64,000 nucleotides of DNA from Candidatus Bipolaricaulis anaerobius. GTDB lineage: Bacteria > Bipolaricaulota > Bipolaricaulia > Bipolaricaulales > Bipolaricaulaceae. Below are positions 26,297 to 35,496 of the stretch, in pieces. The notes under the pieces are model-generated. The model searched no databases and had not been told where the DNA came from. It saw only the letters and a list, made by a program, of their open reading frames with translations. Where the stretch lies: assembly GCF_900465355.1 (NCBI RefSeq), contig NZ_LS483254.1, positions 248,001 to 312,000 of the forward strand, in the 5' to 3' direction. Position 1 is the first letter of the stretch. Each line of letters opens with the position of its first letter. The translations under genes were made by a program, and so were the position numbers.

Positions 26297-26348
26297 CTGA
26301 ACCCTTCTCAGGCGCGCCAGCTTGAGATCGGGCGATTGGAGGTGGAGT

Positions 26349-26621
26349 GTGGCGCTTTCGAAGGAAACGAAACAAGAGACGATCAGGAAGTTCGCGAAGA
26401 ATCCGACGGATACAGGTTCGGCCGAGGTTCAGGTTGCGCTCCTCACGGCGCGCATCAACCAGCTCACCGAGCACCTGCAGGTCCACCGCAAGGATTTCCA
26501 TTCCCGCCGCGGGTTGCACAAGATCGTGGGACAGCGCCGGCGGCTGCTTCAGTACCTGCGTCGCACCGACCCCCGTCGGTACGCGCAGCTCATCCAGGAA
26601 CTCAACATTCGAGGTGTGTGA
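26349..26621 (+). CDS. rpsO: 30S ribosomal protein S15
   Basis: The 90-residue protein is colinear with S15: [15 protein letters not shown], the helix [39 protein letters not shown] and the end [14 protein letters not shown]. It binds 16S rRNA early in small-subunit assembly. The GTG at 26349 matches the family length and has GGAGG at 26338-26342. pnp follows at once, the classical rpsO-pnp order. Confidence 0.96.
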   Translation: MALSKETKQETIRKFAKNPTDTGSAEVQVALLTARINQLTEHLQVHRKDFHSRRGLHKIVGQRRRLLQYLRRTDPRRYAQLIQELNIRGV

Positions 26622-26626
26622 CGGGC

Positions 26627-28966
26627 ATGCCACAGGTAGAGATGATGCTTGGGGGAAAGGCTCTCCGGTTGGAGAGCGGGACCATTGCCCGGCAGGCCGA
26701 TGCCGCGGTCCTCGCGACGTGGGGCGACACGAAGGTCCTCGTGACGGTGGTCTGCCAGCCGACGACCCAGGAGCTCGATTACTTCCCGCTCCGGGTGGAT
26801 TTCGAGGAGAGGTTCTACGCGGGGGGGAAGATCCCCGGCGGGTTCTTCAAGCGGGAGGGGAGGCCCTCCGACGACGCCGTGCTCGCGGCGCGCCTCATCG
26901 ACCGCCCGATTCGCCCCTTGTTCCCCGATGGATACCGGGAGGAGGTTCACATTGTGGCCACCGTCCTCTCGGCGGAGAGGGATGCGCCACCGGACGTGGT
27001 AGGGCTCCTCGGCGCCTCGGCGGCGCTCATGATCTCCCCCGCCCCGTTTGCCGGGCCGGTGGCCGCGGTGCGGTTGGGGATGGACGAGGAGAGGATCGTC
27101 GTCCACCCGACCGATGATGTTCGCGAGGGAGGGCGGATGGACATCGTCGTTGCTGGGACCCGGTCCACAGTGACGATGGTGGAAGGCCACCTGCGGGAGG
27201 TTGCGGACGAGCAGGTGGTGGAGGCGATCGAGGCCGCCCACGCGGTCATCCGGGAATTGATCGCGTTCCAGGAGAAGTTCGTTGCCCAGCACACGATCGC
27301 CAAGAGGACGGCGGCGGTGCCCACCGCCGAGATCCTGGACGTGCGCGGCAAGGTGAGGGAGCTCGTGTGGCCCCGCCTGCCCGAGCTGCGGGCTGCTCCC
27401 ACCAAGCTTGCGCGGGAGAGGATGGCGCAGACGCTCGCCACCGAGGCCGCGGCAGCGGTGACCGCCGGGTACCCGGAGGAGAAGCAGGCCATGATCGCTG
27501 CCCTCGTCACCCAGCTCTTCGACGACGTGTACCGGGAGTTCGTCCGTCAGGCGATCCTCGACCGGGGGGAGCGGATGGATGGGCGGCGACTCAATGAGAT
27601 CCGGCCCATCTCGATTCAGGTTGGGCTTCTCCCCCGCGTCCACGGATCGGCCCTGTTCACGCGTGGGGAGACCCAGTCCCTCGGCACGTGCACCCTCGGG
27701 GCGACGCGCCGCGATGCCCAGATCGTGGACCTGATGATGGAGGAGGGATTGAAACGGTTCATGGTCCACTACAACTTCCCTCCCTATGCCACGGGCGAAG
27801 CAGGGCGGATCGGCTCCCCCTCCCGCCGCGCGATCGGCCACGGCCGGCTCGCGGAGGGAGCGCTATTGGCGGTGCTCCCCTCGGAAGATGATTTCCCCTA
27901 CATCATCCGCGTCGTGTCGGAGATCACGGAATCGAACGGGTCCTCGTCCATGGCCTCCGTGTGTTCGGGGAGCCTCGCGATGATGGACGCCGGGGTCCCC
28001 CTCAAGCGGCCGGTGGCGGGGGTGGCGATGGGGCTCGTCGGCGATGAGGCGACGGGCAAGTATGTCATCCTCACCGATATCCTCGGCCTGGAGGACCACT
28101 ACGGGGACATGGACTTCAAGGTCGCGGGGACCAGGGAGGGCGTGACCGCGTTCCAGCTCGACGTGAAGACGGGCGGCATCACGCCCGATCTCATGCGGCA
28201 GGCGATGGCCCAGGCCCGCCAGGCGCGGTTGGCGATCCTCGACCAGATGGACGCCGTCCTCCCCAAGCCGCGGCCGTCCCTCTCCCCCTATGCCCCGTGT
28301 CTCGACGTGGTGAAGGTCAATCCCGAGAAGATCGGGGCGATCATCGGCCCCGGGGGGCGGGTCATCCGCAAGCTCCAGGAGGACACGGGCACGGAGATCG
28401 ACATCGAGGACGACGGCACGGTGAAGATCGTGGGCGATTCCGCCGATGCGGTGGGCCTCGCCCGGCAGGCGATCGAGGAGCTCACGGCGGAGGTTGAGGT
28501 GGGGATGACCTTCCACGCCAAGGTCGTGCGCACTGCCCCGTTCGGGGCGTTCGTCGAGCTGCGGCCGGGGGTGGACGCCCTCGTCCACATCTCGAACCTG
28601 TCCGATGGCTACGTGAAGAAGGTTGAGGACGTGGTCCGGGTTGGCGACGAGATCCTGGTCGAGGTGATCGAAACCGACGAGAATGGGCGGATCCGCTGCA
28701 AGGTTGTCCAGGAGAAGCCGCAGCTCAAGGTGGGGGACATCATCTCTGGCCAGGTCACGAACGTCGTGGACTACGGGGTGTTCGTGGAGATCGCCCCCGG
28801 CGTGCGTGGGCTCGTCCACAAGTCGCGCCTCGGGACGCAGGCCGAGCCGGCTGAAGTGGCGAAGAAGGGCGACCGGATGCTCGTGGAGATCATGGAGATC
28901 GAGGAACAGGGCCGGTACAAGCTGCGGCGGGTAGTGCCCACCGAGCCCTCCGCACCCAGCGCATGA
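26627..28966 (+). CDS. pnp: Polynucleotide phosphorylase with two S1 domains
   Basis: The 779-residue enzyme degrades RNA phosphorolytically from the 3' end. The two RNase PH cores are at about 1-230 and 310-545, the second with GSSSMASVCSGSLAMMDAG and the DHYGDMDFKVAGT catalytic region. The KH domain (KIGAIIGPGGRVIRKLQ) spans about 555-615. A canonical S1 domain follows at 624-695 (GAFVELRPGVDALVHIS), then a second S1 domain at about 701-769 (GQVTNVVDYGVFVEI). Most PNPases have a single S1 and about 700 residues. The ATG at 26627 is five bases after rpsO. Confidence 0.96.
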   Translation: MPQVEMMLGGKALRLESGTIARQADAAVLATWGDTKVLVTVVCQPTTQELDYFPLRVDFEERFYAGGKIPGGFFKREGRPSDDAVLAARLIDRPIRPLFPDGYREEVHIVATVLSAERDAPPDVVGLLGASAALMISPAPFAGPVAAVRLGMDEERIVVHPTDDVREGGRMDIVVAGTRSTVTMVEGHLREVADEQVVEAIEAAHAVIRELIAFQEKFVAQHTIAKRTAAVPTAEILDVRGKVRELVWPRLPELRAAPTKLARERMAQTLATEAAAAVTAGYPEEKQAMIAALVTQLFDDVYREFVRQAILDRGERMDGRRLNEIRPISIQVGLLPRVHGSALFTRGETQSLGTCTLGATRRDAQIVDLMMEEGLKRFMVHYNFPPYATGEAGRIGSPSRRAIGHGRLAEGALLAVLPSEDDFPYIIRVVSEITESNGSSSMASVCSGSLAMMDAGVPLKRPVAGVAMGLVGDEATGKYVILTDILGLEDHYGDMDFKVAGTREGVTAFQLDVKTGGITPDLMRQAMAQARQARLAILDQMDAVLPKPRPSLSPYAPCLDVVKVNPEKIGAIIGPGGRVIRKLQEDTGTEIDIEDDGTVKIVGDSADAVGLARQAIEELTAEVEVGMTFHAKVVRTAPFGAFVELRPGVDALVHISNLSDGYVKKVEDVVRVGDEILVEVIETDENGRIRCKVVQEKPQLKVGDIISGQVTNVVDYGVFVEIAPGVRGLVHKSRLGTQAEPAEVAKKGDRMLVEIMEIEEQGRYKLRRVVPTEPSAPSA

Positions 28967-30246
28967 CCGAGATCTACCCTGGCTGCTACCGGGGGGAGAC
29001 CGCCTCGGGCCTGACCGTGTTCGCGGAGCCGATGCCGTACCTCAACTCGGTCTCGGTTGGGCTGTGGGTGAAGGCGGGGGGGCGGGATGATCCTCCCGGC
29101 AAGGAGGGGCTTGCCCACTTCCTCGAGCACATGACGTTCAAGGGCACGGAGCGCCACAGTGCCGCCGAGATCGCTGAGGAGATCGACGTCCTGGGAGGGC
29201 ACCTCAACGCGGCGACCACGAACGAGTACACGTTCTACTACACCGAGGTCTTGGCAGGGGGGCTCCCCGCTGCCCTCTCCATCCTCGAGGAGCTCGCTAC
29301 GATCCCCCGCCTTGCCGAAGACGATCTCGCGCGGGAGCGGGTGGTGATCGAGGAGGAGATCCGCACCATCGAGGACAGCCCGGAGGACGTGGCGTTCCAG
29401 CTCCTCCACGAGGCCCTGTGGACGGGGGGGCACCCGCTTGGCCAGCCCGTGGTGGGGAGGGTAGCGTCCGTGGCCGGTCTTGGCCTGGGCGATCTGCGGG
29501 GCTTCTTCCGCAGCCGGTATGCCCCTTCCCAGATGGCCCTCGTTGCCGGTGGGAGGGTGGTCCCCGACGAGCTTTTCTCCCTCGCGTCGCGGTTCGGGTC
29601 AGCCCATGATCCGACCGGGACGCCGGGGCGCCATCCCCCGCAGCCGGGGGCGGGGGTTGCCCTCGCCGAGCGGGGCATCCAGCAGGTGCACGTCGTGGTG
29701 GGGTTTCCCACCGTGCCCATCGGCTCCCCTGACCGGTACGGGATCGAGGTGTTGAACTCCCTCCTCGGGGGAGGGGTCAGCTCCCGGCTCTTCCAGCGCG
29801 TGCGGGAGGAACTGGGGCTTGTCTACGCAGTGTTCTCCGCGACGTCGTACCACTCCGATGCGGGCCTGCTCGCCATCTATGCCGCTACGGAAGAGCGGAA
29901 GCTCCCTCAGGTCGTGGACCTCGTGGGGGGAGAAGTGGACGCCCTCGCCCACTGTCCGCCTGCGCCTTCGGATCTCTCTCGCGCCATCCAGCGCCTCCAG
30001 AACGCATTTCTCCTCAGCCTCGACGATCCCAGTGGGCGCATGGTGAGGTTGGGTACAGCGGCTGTGCTCGGACGAACCCCGGCTGCCCCGGAGGACGTCC
30101 TCCGCCGTCTGGGGGCCGTGGCCGCCGACGAAATTCAGGACCTCGCCCAGCGGTACCTCGTCCCGGACAGGGCGGCGTGGGCGGCGGTCGGGCCGTCTGC
30201 CGACCGGCTGCGTCAGCTCCTTGGGCGGCACGTGGGGGTGGCCTGA
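28963..30246 (+). CDS. M16-family zinc protease (processing-peptidase type)
   Basis: The 427-residue protein has the inverted zinc motif HFLEH (residues about 50-54) with a downstream Glu in RERVVIEEEIRTIEDSPED, typical of single-copy M16B peptidases such as YmxG. NAATTNEYTFYYTEVL is another family block, and LLGGGVSSRLFQRVREELGL marks the C-terminal half. The substrate is unknown. It is often next to pnp in bacteria, as here, where the starts overlap as ATGA. Confidence 0.88.
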   Translation: MTEIYPGCYRGETASGLTVFAEPMPYLNSVSVGLWVKAGGRDDPPGKEGLAHFLEHMTFKGTERHSAAEIAEEIDVLGGHLNAATTNEYTFYYTEVLAGGLPAALSILEELATIPRLAEDDLARERVVIEEEIRTIEDSPEDVAFQLLHEALWTGGHPLGQPVVGRVASVAGLGLGDLRGFFRSRYAPSQMALVAGGRVVPDELFSLASRFGSAHDPTGTPGRHPPQPGAGVALAERGIQQVHVVVGFPTVPIGSPDRYGIEVLNSLLGGGVSSRLFQRVREELGLVYAVFSATSYHSDAGLLAIYAATEERKLPQVVDLVGGEVDALAHCPPAPSDLSRAIQRLQNAFLLSLDDPSGRMVRLGTAAVLGRTPAAPEDVLRRLGAVAADEIQDLAQRYLVPDRAAWAAVGPSADRLRQLLGRHVGVA

Positions 30247-30755
30247 TGCGCACCGCGCTCTACCCGGGGAGCTTCGATCCGATCACCTACGGTCACCTCG
30301 ATGTCCTGAAGCGGGCGAAGCGCCTGTTTGACGAGCTCATCGTGGCGGTGGTGGAGAACCCGCGAAAGACCTCGCTCTTCACGGCCGAGGAGCGGCGGGA
30401 GCTCGTCGCCGCTTCCCTCGTCGAAGAGGGGGTCTGTGGCGTGCGCGTCGTGACCTACTCCGGGCTCCTCATCGAGTGCGCGAGGGAGCTGGGGGCGGTG
30501 GCGGTGGTGCGGGGGCTGCGGGCGACCTCCGACTTCGACTATGAATTCCAGTTCGCCCTCACGAACCGCGACCTCGCGAGCGACATCGAAACCGTGTTCC
30601 TGATGACCGCGGGACAGTACTCGTTCCTCTCCTCGTCGCTCGTGAAGGAGATCGGCCAGTACGGGGGCGATGTGGCGAAGTTCGTCCCCGCGTGCGTGGC
30701 CAAGGCATTGGCCGCGAAGTTTGGGACGAAGCGGAGATCCAAGGGGGCGAGGTGA
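30246..30755 (+). CDS. coaD: Phosphopantetheine adenylyltransferase
   Basis: The 169-residue protein catalyses the penultimate step of coenzyme A synthesis. ALYPGSFDPITYGHLDVL has the nucleotidyltransferase (T/H)xGH motif, VRGLRATSDFDYEFQFAL is the substrate loop, and YSFLSSSLVKEIGQYGGDV is the ISSS-type motif. Length is normal. The ATG overlaps the M16 stop by one base (TGATG). Confidence 0.95.
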   Translation: MRTALYPGSFDPITYGHLDVLKRAKRLFDELIVAVVENPRKTSLFTAEERRELVAASLVEEGVCGVRVVTYSGLLIECARELGAVAVVRGLRATSDFDYEFQFALTNRDLASDIETVFLMTAGQYSFLSSSLVKEIGQYGGDVAKFVPACVAKALAAKFGTKRRSKGAR

Positions 30756-31855
30756 CCGATCCCCGCGTGGAGGCGATGGCGAAGGTCCTCATCGGGTACT
30801 CGCTAGAGGTGACGGGGGGCGACCTCGTCCAGATCCAGGGGAGCCCGGAGGGGACCCCGCTCCTCCTCTCCCTCTACGAGGAGGTGCTCGCTCGCGGCGG
30901 GCACCCTTGGGTTCAGCTCGGGCTCGACGAGGTGGATGAGGTGCTCTACACGAGGGCGAGCGAGGCCCAGCTCGACTTCGTTCCGAAGTTCGTGGCGGAG
31001 ATGGTCGAGGAGATCCAGGCCTCGGTCTCGGTGTGGACGGAGACGAACACGAAGCGCCTCACCGGCGCTGATCCGGCCCGCCAGGCCCGGCGGGGGAAGG
31101 CGCTGCGCCCCTTGTCCGAGCGGTTCCTCGAGCGGGCTGCCGCTAAGGAACTGCGGTGGACGACGACCCTCTACCCCACCCATGCCTTCGCCCAGGATGC
31201 GGAGATGTCGTTGCGGGAGTTTACGGAGTTTGCCTTCAAGGCCTGCCTCGTCGGGGAGGAAGACCCGATCGGTGCGTGGAGGGAGATCTCCCGCCGGCAG
31301 CAGGCCATCATCGCCTGGCTTGAGCCGCGGAAGGAGATCCACGTTCTGGGCCCAGATACGGACCTTCACCTGACGGTTGGGGGGCGGACGTGGATCAACT
31401 GCGATGGCCATGAAAACTTCCCCGACGGGGAGATCTTCACTGGCCCGATCGAGGACAGCGTGAATGGCTCCATCCGGTTCACGTACCCGGCGTGCAGCTA
31501 TGGCCGCGAGGTGGAGGATGTCTCCCTCGAGTTCAAGGGAGGCCGGGTGGTGAAGGCGACGGCGGGGAAGAATGAAGAGTTCCTCCTCGCGGTGCTCGAC
31601 ACAGATCGCGGGGCCCGTTACGTGGGAGAGTTCGCGTTTGGCACGAACCCGGGGATCCAGCGGTTCACGAAGAACACGCTGTTCGATGAGAAGATCGGGG
31701 GCACGGTCCACCTCGCGCTCGGGAAGGGGTACCCCGAATCGGGGAGCAGGAACAGCTCCGCGATCCACTGGGATATGGTGTGCGACCTGCGGCAGGGCGG
31801 GGAGGTCCACGTGGATGGGGCCCCGTTTGTGAGGGACGGGGCCTTCCTCGTCTAG
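30752..31855 (+). CDS. M29-family (thermophilic) aminopeptidase
   Basis: The 367-residue protein matches M29 metallo-aminopeptidases. The metal ligands fall in GPIEDSVNG, GEFAFGTNPGIQ, GTVHLALGKGYPESG and the terminal IHWDMVCDL with its His and Asp. GGRTWINCDGHENFPDGE is another family block. These cobalt/zinc exopeptidases are common in thermophiles. The GTG at 30752 overlaps the coaD stop as GTGA. Confidence 0.88.
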   Translation: MTDPRVEAMAKVLIGYSLEVTGGDLVQIQGSPEGTPLLLSLYEEVLARGGHPWVQLGLDEVDEVLYTRASEAQLDFVPKFVAEMVEEIQASVSVWTETNTKRLTGADPARQARRGKALRPLSERFLERAAAKELRWTTTLYPTHAFAQDAEMSLREFTEFAFKACLVGEEDPIGAWREISRRQQAIIAWLEPRKEIHVLGPDTDLHLTVGGRTWINCDGHENFPDGEIFTGPIEDSVNGSIRFTYPACSYGREVEDVSLEFKGGRVVKATAGKNEEFLLAVLDTDRGARYVGEFAFGTNPGIQRFTKNTLFDEKIGGTVHLALGKGYPESGSRNSSAIHWDMVCDLRQGGEVHVDGAPFVRDGAFLV

Positions 31856-31857
31856 CG

Positions 31858-32670
31858 ATGGACGCCGGCCTTCAGGACCAGGTCGTCCTCGTCACCGGCG
31901 CCTCAGGGGGGATCGGGGGCGCAGCGGCCCGCCTGTTCGACCGTGAAGGGGCCCACCTCGTCCTCCACGGCCACCAGAACCTCGCGGCCCTGACCGCGCT
32001 CCAGGGGGAGCTCGTCGGGGAGAGCCTCGTCGTGTCCGCCGATCTGACCGAAGAAGAGGGGGTCGAGCACCTGTTCCGCAAGGCCCTCGATCGGTTCCGG
32101 AAGGTGGATATCCTCATCGCCAACGCTGGGATCTGGCCCCCGGCCGAGGAGCCGATCCACAGGATGAGCCTTGACCGGTGGCAGCAGACGATCGCCACCG
32201 ACCTCACCTCCGTCTTCCTCTGTGCGCGCGCGTTTTTCCGCGTCCTGGAGCGGACGAAGCCGGAGGCAGCGGCCCTCGTGATCGTGGGGTCCACGGCCGC
32301 CGTGTTCGGGGAGGAGGGGCACGCCGACTACGCGGCCGCCAAGGCCGGGATCACCTACGGGCTCACGCGGTCGCTCAAGAACGAGATCGTGAGGATCGTC
32401 CCCCGCGGGCGGGTGAACGCGGTGTGCCCGGGGTGGGCGAGGACCTCCATGTCCGCGGCCGGGCTCTCCGACCCCGCCCACGTGGCGCGGGTCCTCCAGA
32501 CGCGGGCCCTCCTGCGGATTGCCCAGCCGGAGGACATCGCCCACGCGATCCTGTTCCTCTCCTCGGATCGGCTGGCGGGGCACATCACGGGCGAGGTCCT
32601 CACCGTGGCCGGGGGGATGGAGGGGCGCCTCCTCCATCTCCCGGAGGAGATCGATCCGCGTCGGGCGTGA
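31858..32670 (+). CDS. Short-chain dehydrogenase/reductase
   Basis: The 270-residue SDR has the cofactor loop VTGASGGIGGAAA, the NAG motif (IANAGIWPP), a catalytic Ser in VGSTAAVFG and Tyr-Lys in YAAAK. The C-terminal AGHITGEVLTVAGG is typical of the FabG-like classical subfamily. The substrate cannot be deduced. The ATG comes two bases after the aminopeptidase stop, so it ends this plus-strand operon. Confidence 0.85.
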   Translation: MDAGLQDQVVLVTGASGGIGGAAARLFDREGAHLVLHGHQNLAALTALQGELVGESLVVSADLTEEEGVEHLFRKALDRFRKVDILIANAGIWPPAEEPIHRMSLDRWQQTIATDLTSVFLCARAFFRVLERTKPEAAALVIVGSTAAVFGEEGHADYAAAKAGITYGLTRSLKNEIVRIVPRGRVNAVCPGWARTSMSAAGLSDPAHVARVLQTRALLRIAQPEDIAHAILFLSSDRLAGHITGEVLTVAGGMEGRLLHLPEEIDPRRA

Positions 32671-32705
32671 CGCGATCCGGCCCCTCGCCTCTCCGCTGAC
32701 CGGGT

Positions 32706-34112
32706 TCAGCCGTCCGTAGTCGCTGCCTCGACGACCGACTTCTGCCAGCCCTTCGAGAGGAGGAACCCCAACGCCACTAGACCCGACAGGACATTGGAGA
32801 GCGACATCCCCCACCATACCCCATCCGCTCCCAACCCGAGGGTGAACCCGAAGAGGTAAGAAAGGGGGATCCGCAGCACCCACAGCCGCACGACCCCCAG
32901 GATCATCGTCGGCACGTTATGGCCGGATCCGCGGTAGATGGCCATCGCTGCGAAGAACGTGCCCAAAAATGGCATGCTCACCGCAAACGCGCCGATGAAC
33001 TGTGCCCCCACCGCGATCACATCCTGCCGTTCGGGGATGAAGAGGGCCACCACCGGGTAGCGAACGAGCCATAGGAGGACTGCCTCGACGGAGAGGATGA
33101 CGACGAGAGCCGTGATCCCCTTTCGCACGAGGTCCCGCGTGCGGGCCATCACCCCTGCGCCGAGGGCCTGGCCGACCATCGTCGTCAGCCCCGTGCTCAG
33201 GCCGTCGGTGACGATGAACAGGATCCCCAATACGCGATCCCCGATCCCGTACCCGGCGAGGGCCACTTCCGCGTTGGGGAGCCGACTGATGAGCGCTGTC
33301 ATGATCACGAACCCGAACGACATGCTCGACTGGCCGATCGCCGCCGGGACTCCAATCTGGAGGCTCTTGGCCATCCACCCCCACTCCGGGACCATCGCCG
33401 ACGGCTCCAACCGCAGGTGGTCGCTCCCCCGCCCAAGGAGGATGAGGAAGGCGAGCATCGCCAGGCCCTGCGAGGCGATCGTGGCGTAGGCTGCACCGAG
33501 GATCCCCATCTGGGGGAGCCCTCCCCATCCCAGGACGAGGAACGGGTCGAGGGCCATGTTGACGAGGGTCCCCGCCCCGTTCACGAGGAGGGGGGTCACC
33601 GTGTCCCCGGTGGCAGCAAACGCAGCGTGGAACAGGCCTGGGAGGACCATCGTCGGGAGGCCGATGAAGATGACCTTGATGTACTGCGAAGCCGCGCTCG
33701 ACACTGCTCCCTCCCCGACGAGGAGGTCGAGGAGGAACGGGGACGCGAAGTAGCCCCCCACCCCGAGGACGATCCCCGATACTGCGGACAGGATGAAGAG
33801 CTGATTCAGGGCGTGGTTCGCCTCCGTGGGCCGTCCTGCCCCCATGTACTGGGCCACGAGCGCGCTCACTGCCGCCCCGCCGAACCCGGAGATGAACGAG
33901 ATGAGGAACCACACGATCGGCCACGAGACCTGGATCCCGGCCACCGCCGCCGCCGAGGTCTCGGGGGGGAGCCGCCCGATCCAGAACGCGTCGGTGAGGT
34001 TGTACAGGGTGAAGATGAGCGAGCCCAGAACGGCTGGGCCGCCGATCCGGGCCATCGTCTTCAAGGCCGGGCCGGTCAGGATCTCGTCGCGGGAGGGGGT
34101 TCGGAACCTCAT
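32706..34112 (-). CDS. MATE-family multidrug/cation efflux transporter (copy 1)
   Basis: The 468-residue membrane protein has twelve predicted helices and two similar halves. GPALKTMARIGGPAVLGSLIFTLYN-type start residues, TDAFWIGRLP, VAQYMGAGR and GQALGAG are MATE/NorM-like. It exports organic cations or drugs by ion antiport; ion and drug specificity are not visible. The ATG at 34112 follows a TATACT box at 34125-34130 by 13 bases with no ribosome binding site. A paralogue lies at 41824-43215. Confidence 0.88.
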   Translation of the reverse strand: MRFRTPSRDEILTGPALKTMARIGGPAVLGSLIFTLYNLTDAFWIGRLPPETSAAAVAGIQVSWPIVWFLISFISGFGGAAVSALVAQYMGAGRPTEANHALNQLFILSAVSGIVLGVGGYFASPFLLDLLVGEGAVSSAASQYIKVIFIGLPTMVLPGLFHAAFAATGDTVTPLLVNGAGTLVNMALDPFLVLGWGGLPQMGILGAAYATIASQGLAMLAFLILLGRGSDHLRLEPSAMVPEWGWMAKSLQIGVPAAIGQSSMSFGFVIMTALISRLPNAEVALAGYGIGDRVLGILFIVTDGLSTGLTTMVGQALGAGVMARTRDLVRKGITALVVILSVEAVLLWLVRYPVVALFIPERQDVIAVGAQFIGAFAVSMPFLGTFFAAMAIYRGSGHNVPTMILGVVRLWVLRIPLSYLFGFTLGLGADGVWWGMSLSNVLSGLVALGFLLSKGWQKSVVEAATTDG

Positions 34113-34124
34113 GGTGAAGGCCGA

Positions 34125-34130
34125 AGTATA
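34125..34130 (-). promoter_or_regulatory. -10 box (TATACT) of the first MATE gene
   Basis: On the minus strand TATACT precedes the ATG by 12 bases, predicting a leader of only about six bases without a ribosome binding site. No clear -35 box was found. Confidence 0.45.
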
Positions 34131-34238
34131 CCCGAGACCGCTTGTGGTTGGGTTGACGCTGGCCTGGCACTTGGTAAAGGTCCGTTTCTCCACCCCGGAA
34201 CAACGCCGATCCCCGCGCCCTTAGTAGGAAGCCCGTCC

Positions 34239-34475
34239 ATGTTCCCGGTGGCGCTCATCTTTCTCGGCTCCTGTGGAGTGACGATCGCCCTCACCCGGCG
34301 CCGGCCGCACCCCTACCTGCGGCTGCGGGAGCGAGGGATCCGCGTGGAGAGCTACTTCCTGGGCGCCCTCCTCGGCCCGCTCCTCATCCTCGCCGCCTCC
34401 CTCGGCGTCCTCGCCCGGCAACTCGGGACTCCTATAATCCGAACACGGGTGGCCGATGCGCGAACCAGGGCTTGA
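34239..34475 (+). CDS. Small hypothetical membrane protein
   Basis: The 78-residue frame encodes a hydrophobic segment at about 2-18, a basic loop (RRRPHPYLRLRERG) and a second helix at about 42-60. AGGAAG lies nine bases upstream of the ATG. It does not resemble a family I know. A TATAAT box for the following EamA gene lies inside its 3' part. It could be a real small membrane protein or a chance frame in GC-rich DNA. Confidence 0.4.
   Translation: MFPVALIFLGSCGVTIALTRRRPHPYLRLRERGIRVESYFLGALLGPLLILAASLGVLARQLGTPIIRTRVADARTRA
34433..34438 (+). promoter_or_regulatory. -10 box (TATAAT) upstream of the EamA gene
   Basis: A perfect TATAAT lies 64 bases before the GTG of the transporter, within the 3' end of the small upstream frame. 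The -35 position (around 34410) has no recognisable TTG core. Confidence 0.45.
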
Positions 34476-34502
34476 TCACTCCCACGTAGCATCGAGGATA
34501 TT

Positions 34503-35369
34503 GTGAGCAGTCCAGCTCTCCTCCTCGCTGTGGGGGCCGCTGCCTTCTGGGCGCTGTCCCAGGTTCTCACGAAGGAGGGGCTGCGGCGGATGGACTTCGT
34601 TGCGTACGGCGTGGTCCGTCCCCTGTTCGCCTTGCCCTTCATCGTGGCCTATGGGTTCATCACCTCAAGCCTCCGTTTCCCGGAGCTGGGGCTGGTGGGG
34701 ATCGCCGCCTGCGGGGGGGTCATCGATTCGTTCCTGGGCACCCTCCTCTACATGTTTTCTCTGCGGAGGATCCCGGCCCACCAGGCCGCTCCCCTGTCGA
34801 GTACGGCCCCGTTCTGGGGGGTGGTGACCGCAGTCCTGTTCCTCGGGGAGAGGCCGCACCCCATCGTGTTCGTCGCGGCCGTCTTGGTCGTCTTGGGAGC
34901 GTACTTCCTCGGGAGCCGACGATCGGGCGAGACCACGGGTCGTCCTGTCGTGGGGACCCTGGCCGCCCTGGGAGCCGGCGTGCTGTGGGGGGTGGCGGAG
35001 ACGCTCCCCGCCAAGCACTGCCTCGCCCAGGGGATGACGCCCATCACCTACCAGCTGATCATGGTGGGCGCAGCCGCCGGAAGCTGGGGACTCCTGGCCA
35101 TTTGGCGGAGGCGTCACCTCCACTGGTCCCCCAAGGGCCTCGGGATAGCCTTTCAGAGCGCGTTCGCCGGCTTCTTCCTCGGCTGGCTCCTCTGGCTTTC
35201 CGGTCTCTCCCTCGCTCCAGCCAGCGTGCTCGCCCCGGTCCGCGGCTCGACGATCCTGTTCTCCTTCCTCCTGAGCATCCTGCTCCTCCACGAACGGCCC
35301 TCCCTCCGCGCGGTTGTCGGGCTCCTGTTCGTGTCCGCTGGCGTTTTCCTCGTCTCCATCATGGCCTAG
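34503..35369 (+). CDS. EamA/DMT-superfamily transporter
   Basis: The 288-residue protein has ten predicted transmembrane helices in two EamA repeats (about 5-135 and 150-285), with PLSSTAPFWGVVTAVLFLGERP ending the first repeat in the usual Pro/Glu pattern (shown here only in part as LFLGERP) and ILLLHERPSLRAVVG ending the second. These transporters move metabolites or amino acids; substrate unknown. It starts with GTG at 34503 and is convergent with ribD. Confidence 0.8.
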   Translation: MSSPALLLAVGAAAFWALSQVLTKEGLRRMDFVAYGVVRPLFALPFIVAYGFITSSLRFPELGLVGIAACGGVIDSFLGTLLYMFSLRRIPAHQAAPLSSTAPFWGVVTAVLFLGERPHPIVFVAAVLVVLGAYFLGSRRSGETTGRPVVGTLAALGAGVLWGVAETLPAKHCLAQGMTPITYQLIMVGAAAGSWGLLAIWRRRHLHWSPKGLGIAFQSAFAGFFLGWLLWLSGLSLAPASVLAPVRGSTILFSFLLSILLLHERPSLRAVVGLLFVSAGVFLVSIMA

Positions 35370-35440
35370 CGCTTGTCTCAGTGAACTGTGTGCTCGAACG
35401 GAGTTTTCCAGAGCTTGCCTTAGCGCACATAGGTTGGGCA

Positions 35441-35471
35441 CGAAACAAGACCTTGTTCAAGTCCTGTTTCG
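35441..35471. terminator. Imperfect hairpin between EamA gene and ribD
   Basis: CGAAACAAGACCTTG and CAAGTCCTGTTTCG form a long stem with one mismatch and one bulge around a TT loop. It lies between two convergent genes and could end transcription from either, although no T-run follows. The rest of the 127-base gap shows no gene. Confidence 0.45.
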
Positions 35472-35496
35472 TCCATCCACATCCAGGCCCTCTCGC

